Assembly: GCF_903679515.1 (NCBI RefSeq)
Contig: NZ_CAHOYM010000019.1
Location: 1 to 33,343 of the forward strand
DNA length: 33,343 nt
Reading direction: 5' to 3'
Source: Bartonella gabonensis
Lineage (GTDB): Bacteria > Pseudomonadota > Alphaproteobacteria > Rhizobiales > Rhizobiaceae
Part shown: positions 10,671-18,961 of the stretch, one piece after another
How positions within the stretch are numbered: position 1 is the stretch's first letter
Layout: each line of letters starts with the position of its first letter
Position numbers and translations under genes: made by a program
Notes under the pieces: model-generated
The model's database searches: none
What the model saw: only the letters and a program-made list of their open reading frames with translations
What the model was told of the DNA's origin: nothing

Positions 10671-11619
10671 ACTCCACCCCATTAAAAACGTTTTCAATTA
10701 TCGCATCTCAACAAACTCATCAATGTCTACTGTACTGGCTAAAAAACTTTAGACTGCTACATCTATTAAATCGGCTCATTATTTACAATGAAATATTTTC
10801 TAAACAGAATAAAATAAATGAATAAAATTTCACTCTAAGCCAAAGGAGTATAACTTATTATTCCCCCCATCCCTGTTCAATGCAGCATTCCATTCACACC
10901 GCGCTCGCTTTTCAATTTGTATGGCTATATCTTTTCCACAACGATGATCTGAACAGCTTAAAAATCCTACCTTTTTACAACTTCATATTTTTTAATACAT
11001 CTAAGCACACTGAAAAATATCCATGTAAAAACAGAAGACAAATCTACACACTCTATAAACAATTTCACACTCTTTATTTATAAAACCCCACCGGCTGCAC
11101 AAAACCCTTTGGCGTAACTTAACGGGCGTTTTAGACATCTGAATGTCCTTGTAAAAACTTCAACACAACAAAATGCACCACCTATCATCAATTCAAAAAT
11201 CAATACAAAAGTTACAATTGTTTTAAACCTTTGCATAATATAGAATTTTAAATTCTGGAAATTCGAACGCCTCCTCCTTTTGTATGGATATTTTACACCC
11301 ATGCACAAAACACCCCCGTACATCGGAGGAAAAACGCATAATTTAAAGAGAACCAAATGTTTTTTTCATAAAAAACCAATAAGCTTTAATTTTTTAAAGT
11401 ACAAGTCCCCTGCAGTTTTTTAACGGCATCCTTATCCCATAAAACGGCTTATTTTTTCTTTCTTGCGCAGTTCTAAATGATGATAATTCAAAAGAATATC
11501 TCATAACCTCTAAAGGCTAACTTCAATATTTTACACAGCATGTCCCATCCATAGTTTTCTTCGCAAACGCTCCATTCCCTATGAACGGCAACAACAAACA
11601 TGCCTTAAGTTGATGATAT
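10671..11619. other. gene-poor interval between R-M pseudogene and macB
   Basis: About 950 bp of AT-rich DNA with no gene I can support. The longest open frame (minus, 11078-11356, 92 codons, starting MVLFKLCVFPPMYGG) has a hydrophobic stretch but no recognisable family and no clear ribosome binding site. The inverted repeat CTTTAA-TTTT-TTAAAG near 11390 could form a weak hairpin. The region presumably holds the macB operon's 3' end and the former promoter of the R-M gene. Confidence 0.45.
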
Positions 11620-13605
11620 TTAATCACGCGAGAGAGCAATAACAGGATCAAGCCGTGAAGCCTGCCGTGCGGGAGAAAAACCAAAACATATCCCGATGAG
11701 AGTTGAAAAAGTAAGAGATAATATGATTGAATCAATCGTATAAATCAGATGTATCGGCGCCTTAAAGAGCAAAAATAAGCCTCCAATAGAAAGTCCAAAG
11801 AGAACGCCCAATCCACCACCAATAACACAAACCAAAATTGCTTCAATAAGAAATTGCTGCAAAATATCACTCTGACGCGCCCCAACAGCCATACGCACCC
11901 CAATTTCATTGATCCGCTCCGAAACAGTCACCAACATGATATTCATCACTCCAATCCCCCCTACAATCAGTGAAATAGCCGCAATTGAAGATACTAAAAG
12001 CGTTAAAATATGTGTGCTTTCCATGATACGATCACGGAATAATTGCGAATTTCTAATGAAAAAATCCTCTCCACCATGACGCATAATAAGGAAACGCTTT
12101 ACCATCGTCTCCGCTAAGTCTGAATCAATATGATCAGCAATCTTCACGGTAATGGCACGAACTTGCGTTGTTCCAAGAAAACGTGTTTGTAAGGTTGTAT
12201 AGGGCAAATAAACCTGCAATGTATTTGAGGAACCTCCTCCCATATGCTGTGGATCTATCACACCAATGATGCGTGCAGGAACATTGCCTAAATGAACAAT
12301 TTTCCCTATTGGGCTCCCATGATTATGAGGGAAAAGCACCGCAATTGCTTCTTTTTCGATAACAAGATCAACCGCCCGCTCATGCACACTTTTTTGATCA
12401 AACAGCTGCCCTTGAACGGCTTTAAGTCCCTGTGTTTGAAAATATTGTTCTCCTACCCCAGAAATTATAGCATTAGCTTCAACCGCACCAAAACGAACCA
12501 TAGAACTTGCTGAAATCTGAGGTGTTACACCAGCAACATAAGACAATCGAGAAAGAGCGTCTGCATCCGCATCCACCAAAGTGGTTATTTTCTCTGCTTG
12601 TGGATCAGAAAGACTTTTTCCAGGCAAAATCGTTAATGTGTTAGACCCCAAACTTTTAAAATTTTCCATAATTTTTTCCCGCGTACCATTGCCCAAAGCA
12701 ACCATGGCAATAATCGCGCCAATACCGATAATCACCCCGAGCATTGTTAAAAAAGCCCGCATTCGGTGCGCATTCATAGCCAACAACGCCATGATAAAGG
12801 CTTCACGAAATCGTTCAGCAAAAGAACGAACAAAACCAAGTTTTTGGGGAATTTTTAGATTCCGTTGCTCCTGAAGAGGTTGAACACTCATTTTTGTTTT
12901 TACATTTTTTGAGGGCTTATCAGAAATAATTTCCCCATCACTGATTTCGATAATGCGATTTGCTCTTTTAGCCACCTCCATATCATGCGTGACAATGATA
13001 ATGGTGCGCCCTTCTTGATGAAGTTCATCGAGAATACGCAAAACTTCTTGCCCACTTTTTTTGTCTAGTGCCCCTGTTGGCTCATCAGCAAGAATAACCT
13101 CAGCATTATTCATGAGTGCTCGCGCAATTGACACCCGTTGTTGCTGTCCTCCTGAAAGCTGATTTGGACGATGATTAATCCGGTCTTCCATCCCCAAGCG
13201 TGTTAAAAGGTCCCTTGCACGTTTTTTTCTCACACTTGGTGCATATCCTGCATAAATAGCTGGAATTTCAACATTTCCAAGTGCGGTTAATTCACTCAAC
13301 AAGTGATAGCGCTGGAAAATAAATCCAAAATGATTACGCCGTAAAGCTGATAATTCATCAGCAGAAAGAGAAGCTGTTTCTTTTCCTGAAATCCAATAAC
13401 GACCCGAACTTGGCCGATCAAGACACCCTAGAATATTCATCAATGTGGACTTTCCAGAACCAGAAGACCCCACAATTGCCACCATTTCACCACGCTTAAT
13501 GGTCAGATTGATATCCTTCAAAACAGTAACAAATGTTTCACCCGCAGGAAATGTGCGCACAATATTTTCTAAAACGAAAACAGCATTTGCTTTTTCTGCT
13601 TTCAT
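11620..13605 (-). CDS. macB: MacB-type ABC transporter (ATPase-permease fusion)
   Basis: A 661-residue inner-membrane protein that, in MacAB-type tripartite systems, uses ATP in the cytoplasm to drive export of substrates from the periplasm through an outer-membrane duct. The N-terminal ATPase has Walker A GSSGSGKST (46-54), signature LSGGQQQR (150-157), Walker B VILADE (170-175) and H-loop THD. A first membrane helix lies near 290-315 (FLTMLGVIIGIGAI). A large periplasmic domain follows, then three C-terminal helices with the FtsX-like core (ERINEIGVRMAVGAR). The length matches MacB (about 650). It starts 3 bp after the macA stop. The substrate (macrolide, peptide, siderophore or lipoprotein) cannot be told from sequence. 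Confidence 0.94.
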   Translation of the reverse strand: MKAEKANAVFVLENIVRTFPAGETFVTVLKDINLTIKRGEMVAIVGSSGSGKSTLMNILGCLDRPSSGRYWISGKETASLSADELSALRRNHFGFIFQRYHLLSELTALGNVEIPAIYAGYAPSVRKKRARDLLTRLGMEDRINHRPNQLSGGQQQRVSIARALMNNAEVILADEPTGALDKKSGQEVLRILDELHQEGRTIIIVTHDMEVAKRANRIIEISDGEIISDKPSKNVKTKMSVQPLQEQRNLKIPQKLGFVRSFAERFREAFIMALLAMNAHRMRAFLTMLGVIIGIGAIIAMVALGNGTREKIMENFKSLGSNTLTILPGKSLSDPQAEKITTLVDADADALSRLSYVAGVTPQISASSMVRFGAVEANAIISGVGEQYFQTQGLKAVQGQLFDQKSVHERAVDLVIEKEAIAVLFPHNHGSPIGKIVHLGNVPARIIGVIDPQHMGGGSSNTLQVYLPYTTLQTRFLGTTQVRAITVKIADHIDSDLAETMVKRFLIMRHGGEDFFIRNSQLFRDRIMESTHILTLLVSSIAAISLIVGGIGVMNIMLVTVSERINEIGVRMAVGARQSDILQQFLIEAILVCVIGGGLGVLFGLSIGGLFLLFKAPIHLIYTIDSIILSLTFSTLIGICFGFSPARQASRLDPVIALSRD

Positions 13606-13608
13606 GAC

Positions 13609-14832
13609 TTAATTCTCATCTTCACTGTGTTCATCAGGGATTTCTGGCATCACCCCATCGCGCGAACCGGTAATAACCACATCCCCCTCATCAAGCCCTG
13701 AAAGAATCTCTGCCATTACTTTGTTATTAAGCCCTACAGTCACTTGTTTTGCCACCACTTTATTTTTCTTCACCAATACTGAAACCCATGCTTTTCCTTT
13801 TTTTGTTGTATCACGCAAAGCATCACTTGGAACCAGCAAAACATTCTGAGCACGCCCTAAAATAATATGCACTTGAGCAGTCATATACGTTCGCAAAAAA
13901 TTGTCTTTATTATCAATATGCACAATCCCATTATAATAAATCGCCGATGATGAGAGAGAGTTAGAACCTACGACACCAGGGTTAATACTCACATCAGCAC
14001 GAATAGATTCAGGAGCAGGCTCAACCCTTTCTAGAACGCCCTCATAACGTCGGTCTGGATTACCCAAAACCGTCAAATAAAGAGATTGTCCGGTGCGAAC
14101 CTTAAGAATATCAGCTTCTGAAATTTGTGCTTTAACTGTCATCTTTGACAAGTCACCTAAAATAACAATTGTAGGTGCCGACTGAACAGCATTAACATTC
14201 TGGCCTTCTTCAACAACGGTTGCCAAAACAGTTCCCGCTGAAGGAGCAGTTATCCGCGTATACCCTAGATTAACCTCTGCACTCTCCACATCAATTTGGG
14301 CTTGTACAATCTGTTGACGGAGTTGAGCAATTTGCGCTTCGCGTATTTTCACCTGTGTCACTGCATCATCAAAATTAGCTTTTGAAATTGCACGCGATTC
14401 AATCATTTTTTTCTGCCGCTCTAAATTTTTCTGTGCAAGGGTAAGATAAGCTTCTTGTTCCACTAAATTCGCATGATAATGCGCTAAGGCTGCTTTTTTT
14501 CTTTTCAGATCATTTTCTTGATCTGTAGGATCAATTTCTGCCAAGAGGTCGCCCTCTTTCACAACACTTCCCGGAAAAACACGCATGGAAACCACCCGCC
14601 CTGTAGCACGTGCTCCAACCGCCACCAACCGATAAGGACGCACTATCCCAGAAGCCAAAACACTTTCCTCAATATCACCGCGCTTCACCACAGCTGTCAT
14701 ATAGGTTGGCGTAGATGTTCCAAAAAAAACAGAGCGCGACCACAACAAAATGATAATAATAAAGAGAGAAATAAGAAAGAATGAAAGTTTTTTGCGTTTT
14801 GTAATGAAATTTTTGATGAAACTCTTTTTCAT
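13609..14832 (-). CDS. macA: MacA-type periplasmic adaptor (membrane fusion protein)
   Basis: A 407-residue adaptor that links MacB to the outer-membrane channel. A single membrane anchor lies at about residues 15-33 (LSFFLISLFIIIILLWS), after a basic N-terminus. A lipoyl-like half (PGSVVKEGDLLAEIDP) leads into an alpha-helical hairpin rich in Gln, Glu and Ala (about 95-180), then the second lipoyl half (ITAPSAGTVLATVVEEGQ), a beta-barrel and a C-terminal membrane-proximal domain. Its ATG overlaps the stop of the upstream channel gene by 4 bp, so the operon is translated as a coupled unit: channel, adaptor, transporter. Confidence 0.94.
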   Translation of the reverse strand: MKKSFIKNFITKRKKLSFFLISLFIIIILLWSRSVFFGTSTPTYMTAVVKRGDIEESVLASGIVRPYRLVAVGARATGRVVSMRVFPGSVVKEGDLLAEIDPTDQENDLKRKKAALAHYHANLVEQEAYLTLAQKNLERQKKMIESRAISKANFDDAVTQVKIREAQIAQLRQQIVQAQIDVESAEVNLGYTRITAPSAGTVLATVVEEGQNVNAVQSAPTIVILGDLSKMTVKAQISEADILKVRTGQSLYLTVLGNPDRRYEGVLERVEPAPESIRADVSINPGVVGSNSLSSSAIYYNGIVHIDNKDNFLRTYMTAQVHIILGRAQNVLLVPSDALRDTTKKGKAWVSVLVKKNKVVAKQVTVGLNNKVMAEILSGLDEGDVVITGSRDGVMPEIPDEHSEDEN

Positions 14833-16307
14833 TGCCCTACCTTTGCAAGTGAATGGGAAACACCATCAACGACTTCCGGACGTGACACATCAACGACACC
14901 ATCCCATCCACCACCCAATGCTTTCATCAGAGCAATATATTGGGTAGCTAAAGCAATGCGGCTATCTTTAAGTGCCATTTGCGCAGAATAATAGGAACGA
15001 TCAGCATTTAATAATTCAAGAAAACTGATATTACCATTTTCAAAAAGACTTCGTGAAAGTTGTAAAGAATGCAGGAAAGCTTTATTTGCAACGACAAGCT
15101 TTTCAAGACGCTGATGTTCCTTTATTAATCTCACGAGTGCATTTTCAACATCTTCTAAAGCACTCAATACAGCAGAGCGATAAGTAATAAAAGCCTGATC
15201 GCGCTGTGCCCGCGCCACCGCAATAGAGGCAACCATCTGTCCTCCATTAAAGAAGGGGAAACTAAGACCGGGGCCAAAAGACCAGCCAATCGTTGAACTT
15301 TTCCATAATTGATCTATTGCTGTTGCTGATGTTAAAATCTTCCCCGTTAAGGTAAGCGAGGGATAACGTTCTGCCTCACGTTGACCAATGCGGGCTGTGG
15401 CTTGTGCATATTGGCGCTCCGCCCGCCGTAAATCGGGACGTGACAACAAAATATCTGCCGGAATTCCCGCTGGTATTGGCCATTGTGGTTGTGGAATTTT
15501 CATGTGTTTGGCATTTTTTTGCAAAAGGTTCCTCAAAGCTGTAGGCACATGACCAGTTAAGACAGAAAGGCGATGCATACTCATTTCCAAATTTGCTTCC
15601 ATCTGAGCGATATCGGCTTCTGTATTGGCCACTTGCGCTTGTGCATTTGAAGCGTCGAGCCCAGAAATATCACCCGCTGCTAATTTAGCACGCATCAATT
15701 CATACGTTTTGCGCTGCGCTGCAGCAATCTGCCGCACAATCAACAATTTTTGTTGCCAACCACGCATTTGAACATAATTTGTTGCCACGTCCCCTAACAA
15801 TACGACCATCGTCGCACGCATATCTTCCACGGTCGCTTCAAGTCCATAACGTGCTGCTTCAACGCCTCGCTTATGCCCTCCAAAAAAATCAAGCTCCCAG
15901 CTGGCATCAAATCCACTACGATACTGGCTCAACGTATCAGATTGTCCAGAGCCGCTACGGGTTCCTGAAATTGTATTTGACGCACTTGGCAACAAAGATC
16001 CCACCACTTTCCCTAAGCTCGCACGCGCCTCACGAACCCGTGCTTTGGCAATCGCAACATCATTATTTCCAGAAATTGCCTGATCAATTAACGCATTTAA
16101 AACCGGATCATTTAACCGACGCCACCACCCTGCAAGCGCAATTGATTGCCCAGATATCTGTGCAGACTTCTGTCCCCACTTGGAGGGAACAGAGAAAAAC
16201 GTCTTATGATAATTCGGACCAACCATACACCCTGACAAAAGAAAACAAAGCAAAATACTAGACAGTAATCTGCGAGAAGCGCCCCTTTTGAGATTTTTGA
16301 TATGCAT
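14829..16307 (-). CDS. NodT-family efflux outer-membrane lipoprotein (TolC-like channel)
   Basis: A 492-residue outer-membrane factor of RND/ABC tripartite pumps. A lipoprotein signal peptide ends in the lipobox LSGC (Cys about residue 27), followed by MVGPNYHK, the hallmark start of NodT/OprM channels. Two OEP repeats follow. The first is around residues 60-250, with the NDVAIAKARVREARA helix. The second is around 280-470, with RPDLRRAERQYAQATARIGQREAERYP broken by motif positions typical of OprM. The ATG has GGGAGA just upstream. It is the first gene of the efflux operon, so the channel is encoded with its own pump rather than shared. Confidence 0.93.
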   Translation of the reverse strand: MHIKNLKRGASRRLLSSILLCFLLSGCMVGPNYHKTFFSVPSKWGQKSAQISGQSIALAGWWRRLNDPVLNALIDQAISGNNDVAIAKARVREARASLGKVVGSLLPSASNTISGTRSGSGQSDTLSQYRSGFDASWELDFFGGHKRGVEAARYGLEATVEDMRATMVVLLGDVATNYVQMRGWQQKLLIVRQIAAAQRKTYELMRAKLAAGDISGLDASNAQAQVANTEADIAQMEANLEMSMHRLSVLTGHVPTALRNLLQKNAKHMKIPQPQWPIPAGIPADILLSRPDLRRAERQYAQATARIGQREAERYPSLTLTGKILTSATAIDQLWKSSTIGWSFGPGLSFPFFNGGQMVASIAVARAQRDQAFITYRSAVLSALEDVENALVRLIKEHQRLEKLVVANKAFLHSLQLSRSLFENGNISFLELLNADRSYYSAQMALKDSRIALATQYIALMKALGGGWDGVVDVSRPEVVDGVSHSLAKVGQ

Positions 16308-16375
16308 CTAGTCTCCCGCATTCTTTCAGAATCATTATTGTAATATTAATACTTTATTTACCTATTATTTCAAAA

Positions 16376-17185
16376 TTAACGTGAAAAATCAAATACTGTT
16401 TGCACAGGAATATGATCTGAAGGACGTTCCCACCCGCGAGCATCACGAAAAGTCGAAAGATCCGCCACAAAAGGCGCTAAATCTGGAGAGGACCAAACAT
16501 GATCAAGCCGCCGCCCGTAATCCGTCAACGCCCAATCACGTGCACGATAACTCCACCATGTGTAAAGTTTAATAGGAGCAGGGATATGTAACCGCATGAG
16601 ATCAACCCATCCGCCCTGACAACATAAATCCTGTAAACGCTTAGTTTCAATGGGTGTATGGCTTACAACCTTCAACAGTTTCTGATGAGACCAAACATCC
16701 TCTGCTAAAGGAGCAATATTCAAATCGCCCAGCAAAAGAGAAGATATCCCCTTTTCCTGATCGGCGCGAATAAAAGACATTTCTTCCAAAAAATCAAGCT
16801 TATGACGAAATTTTTCATTCACATTAGCATCAGGAATATCACCTCCAGCGGGAACATAAAAATTATGAATCCGCATCAACTTACCATGAACTTCCACAAT
16901 CACTGAGATATAGCGACAATCTTGATTTTGACAAAAGAAACACTTTTCTACCTTTTTAAAAGGCAAACGAGAAACAATCGCCACTCCATTATAAGATTTT
17001 TGTCCACTCAGTGCGATATGCTTATATCCTGCTGCTTCAAAAGCCTCCACTGGAAATAAAGCATTGGGACATTTTGTTTCCTGTAGACACAAAACATCGG
17101 CAGGAAAGAATTCCAAATACTGAAAAACCTGTGCAAGACGCAAACGAATAGAATTAATATTCCAAGTCGCAATACGAAAGAACAT
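16376..17185 (-). CDS. xthA: exonuclease III / AP endonuclease (XthA family)
   Basis: About 269 residues of the exonuclease-endonuclease-phosphatase fold, which cuts DNA 5' to abasic sites and trims 3' blocks in base-excision repair. Visible motifs are IATWNINSIR (metal-site Asn), CLQETKC (metal-binding Glu), GDLNIAP (Asp/Asn of the active site), GRRLDHVW (Asp before the final loop) and PSDHIPV (catalytic Asp-His). The frame also opens at TTG 17200, giving five extra residues. I prefer the ATG at 17185 because the family starts directly with this beta strand. It is not coupled to the efflux operon. The lolA stop lies 33 bp upstream, so the two may be co-transcribed. Confidence 0.94.
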   Translation of the reverse strand: MFFRIATWNINSIRLRLAQVFQYLEFFPADVLCLQETKCPNALFPVEAFEAAGYKHIALSGQKSYNGVAIVSRLPFKKVEKCFFCQNQDCRYISVIVEVHGKLMRIHNFYVPAGGDIPDANVNEKFRHKLDFLEEMSFIRADQEKGISSLLLGDLNIAPLAEDVWSHQKLLKVVSHTPIETKRLQDLCCQGGWVDLMRLHIPAPIKLYTWWSYRARDWALTDYGRRLDHVWSSPDLAPFVADLSTFRDARGWERPSDHIPVQTVFDFSR

Positions 17186-17218
17186 CTGTTTCAATTCCAA
17201 TGACGTAACACTATTGCT

Positions 17219-17827
17219 TCATTTTTTTGAGGGAAGTGTAAACATTCCCTGAGCAAAACGAACGCCTGTTCGCACATTCATAATCTGCACAGTAGTTTCC
17301 AAATTTTGTTGGTCAACAATTGTCCACTGCCGCAAAGCAAAGCTTTTAGAATCAAACACCATTCTTATTTGCTCTGCCCCAATCGTTTTATCACGCAGAA
17401 CAATTGTCACAGCCCCTGGATCTTCGCGAAATGCCAATAAACGCCCAGATGATACGTCAATTTTATCATCCAACAAAAACTTCATTGGCGTTTGTGAAAG
17501 TTGTGAAAAATTCCAAGTATTTAAAGCCCGATTGTTAATGCCCACAAATTGACCATCTGCAATGATTTGTAGAGGCATTTTCTTATAAATAAAACGAATT
17601 TTCCCTGAACGCTCAAGATAAAATGTTCCTTGAGACATTTTCCCCTTTGGACTAAATTGAATAAAGTCACCTGTCATTGTTTTTATTGCCGCAAAATGGT
17701 TAGCAATATTTTGCGCCTTTGCCACTTTATTATATGCTTGCGAAAAAGCAGGAAAAGTTAAACACCAAAAGACAAGAATCCCCACAAACCCAAAGACTCT
17801 TCTTTGAAGTAAAAAAGATGTTTTCAT
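17219..17827 (-). CDS. lolA: outer-membrane lipoprotein carrier LolA-like protein
   Basis: About 202 residues with a Sec signal peptide (basic MKTSFLLQRR, hydrophobic core, cleavage near AFSQA), then a periplasmic LolA fold. The family pattern is seen in MTGDFIQFSPKGKMSQGTFYLERSGKIRFIYKKM broken over strands, followed by IIADGQFVGINNRALNTW and the C-terminal strand GVRFAQGMFTLP. LolA shuttles lipoproteins from LolCDE to the outer membrane. The ATG at 17827 has GGGAGC 8-9 bases upstream; an in-frame start at 17866 would add 13 residues ahead of the signal and is less likely. Alphaproteobacterial LolA proteins vary, so the family is clearer than exact orthology. Confidence 0.88.
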   Translation of the reverse strand: MKTSFLLQRRVFGFVGILVFWCLTFPAFSQAYNKVAKAQNIANHFAAIKTMTGDFIQFSPKGKMSQGTFYLERSGKIRFIYKKMPLQIIADGQFVGINNRALNTWNFSQLSQTPMKFLLDDKIDVSSGRLLAFREDPGAVTIVLRDKTIGAEQIRMVFDSKSFALRQWTIVDQQNLETTVQIMNVRTGVRFAQGMFTLPSKK

Positions 17828-17948
17828 AAAAAATGCTCCCAAACAATATCGAATTGACTTTATCATTTATAATTAAGCCATCAATGATGAATAAATACCC
17901 TGCTTTATAAGATAAAGATATCATTTGAAAAAACTATCAAAAGATTTT

Positions 17949-18170
17949 TCAAAAGCGTTTTTCTTCGGAAGGGACTAAAATTTTCCGCTTACCTGCATGA
18001 TTTGCTGGACTAATGATGCCCTCTTCTTCCATCCTTTCAATCAATGTCACGGCACGGTTATAACCAAGACCTAAACGGCGTTGAATATAAGAAATCGAAG
18101 CCTTACCATCACGAAGCACAATCGCAACAGCTTAGCTATAAGGATCATCTGCTAAAGAAAAAACCAAAGA
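17949..18170 (-). pseudogene. ftsK gamma-domain remnant (partial duplicate)
   Basis: This stretch repeats the 3' end of ftsK (from 18962). The alignment is gap-free at a constant offset of 1013 bp for about 190 bp, with about 20 mismatches (about 90 % identity by eye), and similarity fades by about 18170. The copy encodes the winged-helix gamma domain ([21 protein letters not shown], split here as two motifs in the family) with about seven amino-acid changes. It carries a TAA at 18132-18134 where ftsK has CAA (Gln). No ATPase part is present, so it is a stranded gene fragment. Confidence 0.9.
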
Positions 18171-18961
18171 AACATCCTTCTTTATTTCTTTCAATCTCTT
18201 ACGGTATCGCCTCCAAAGAACCAGTCTGCTTTTAAGTTTCCAAAAGCATCCCAATTTTCTACTTTTTTGCTAATTGACTAAATGCATAATCTATTCTTTC
18301 CCCCTAATCTTTGAAGCAATATGAATTATAGTCAATACACGAACGGATTAAATCCTAAACAGATTTTTTGCGAACCTGAAAGCGCTTTTAAGAGGCACAA
18401 ACGTTTTTTTGACGTACCGGCACCCAAAAGAATAAAAAATTCTCAGCCAATAGGCTGTGTAAATAATTTAAATTTTAGAAAGTTTCAATTAACTTCCCAC
18501 CCCATATAATTAATCTTCCATAAGGCTCTACAGACAAACCCTTTTCGAAAAGCAGACGGACAAGTCACATGCCGCAACTGCTTTTGCCGTAAGATTGAAC
18601 GACGAGAACAGCAAAAACAGTTAAATATCACGCTTTTCATGGCCTTATACCACCGACCTTAAATGATACTATTTTACATCAATATATTGATTTATAATGA
18701 TAAATAATCATTTTTTTAACTGAAATCATAACGTCGAAGATTGTAAGATATTCTCTATATATTAATTTACTTGCCCGTTACAGAAAAACTAACGTGTAAG
18801 TACAATGATATAAAATTAAAGAATACTTCTTATGAAAAGTCTCTAATACAAAGGGGTTATCGCAAATTGACAGCCCGTGTATGATGATGCTGGCTTTTTA
18901 CAATAAAATAAGATAACAACCTGTTTTTATAAGATATTAAACAAAACGATTATAAAGATTT
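18171..18961. other. gene-poor interval between ftsK remnant and ftsK
   Basis: About 790 bp, AT-rich, apart from the weak ORF at 18485-18640. The plus-strand frame at 18321-18509 has no recognisable family. The base sequence just left of the ftsK stop resembles that left of the remnant for only about 20 bp, so the duplication does not continue beyond the stop codons. Confidence 0.45.
18485..18640 (-). CDS. short ORF of unknown type (51 codons)
   Basis: An ATG-initiated frame of 51 codons beginning MKSVIFNCFCCSRRS and ending MGWEVN. It holds an early cluster of three Cys and several Arg/Lys. An overlapping frame reads LFEKGLSVEPYGRLIIWGG. From memory, similar short sequences turn up repeatedly in Bartonella genomes, possibly as phage-derived or repeat debris, but I cannot confirm it. 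There is no convincing ribosome binding site and no domain. Confidence 0.2.
   Translation of the reverse strand: MKSVIFNCFCCSRRSILRQKQLRHVTCPSAFRKGFVCRALWKINYMGWEVN

Noticed and set aside
11078-11356. 92-codon minus-strand frame before macB end
   Set aside because: Hydrophobic but without recognised family, ribosome binding site or context; kept only as a note in the interval entry.
18044-18235. Plus-strand ORF across the ftsK remnant
   Set aside because: It is antisense to a sequence that aligns gap-free to the ftsK 3' end.
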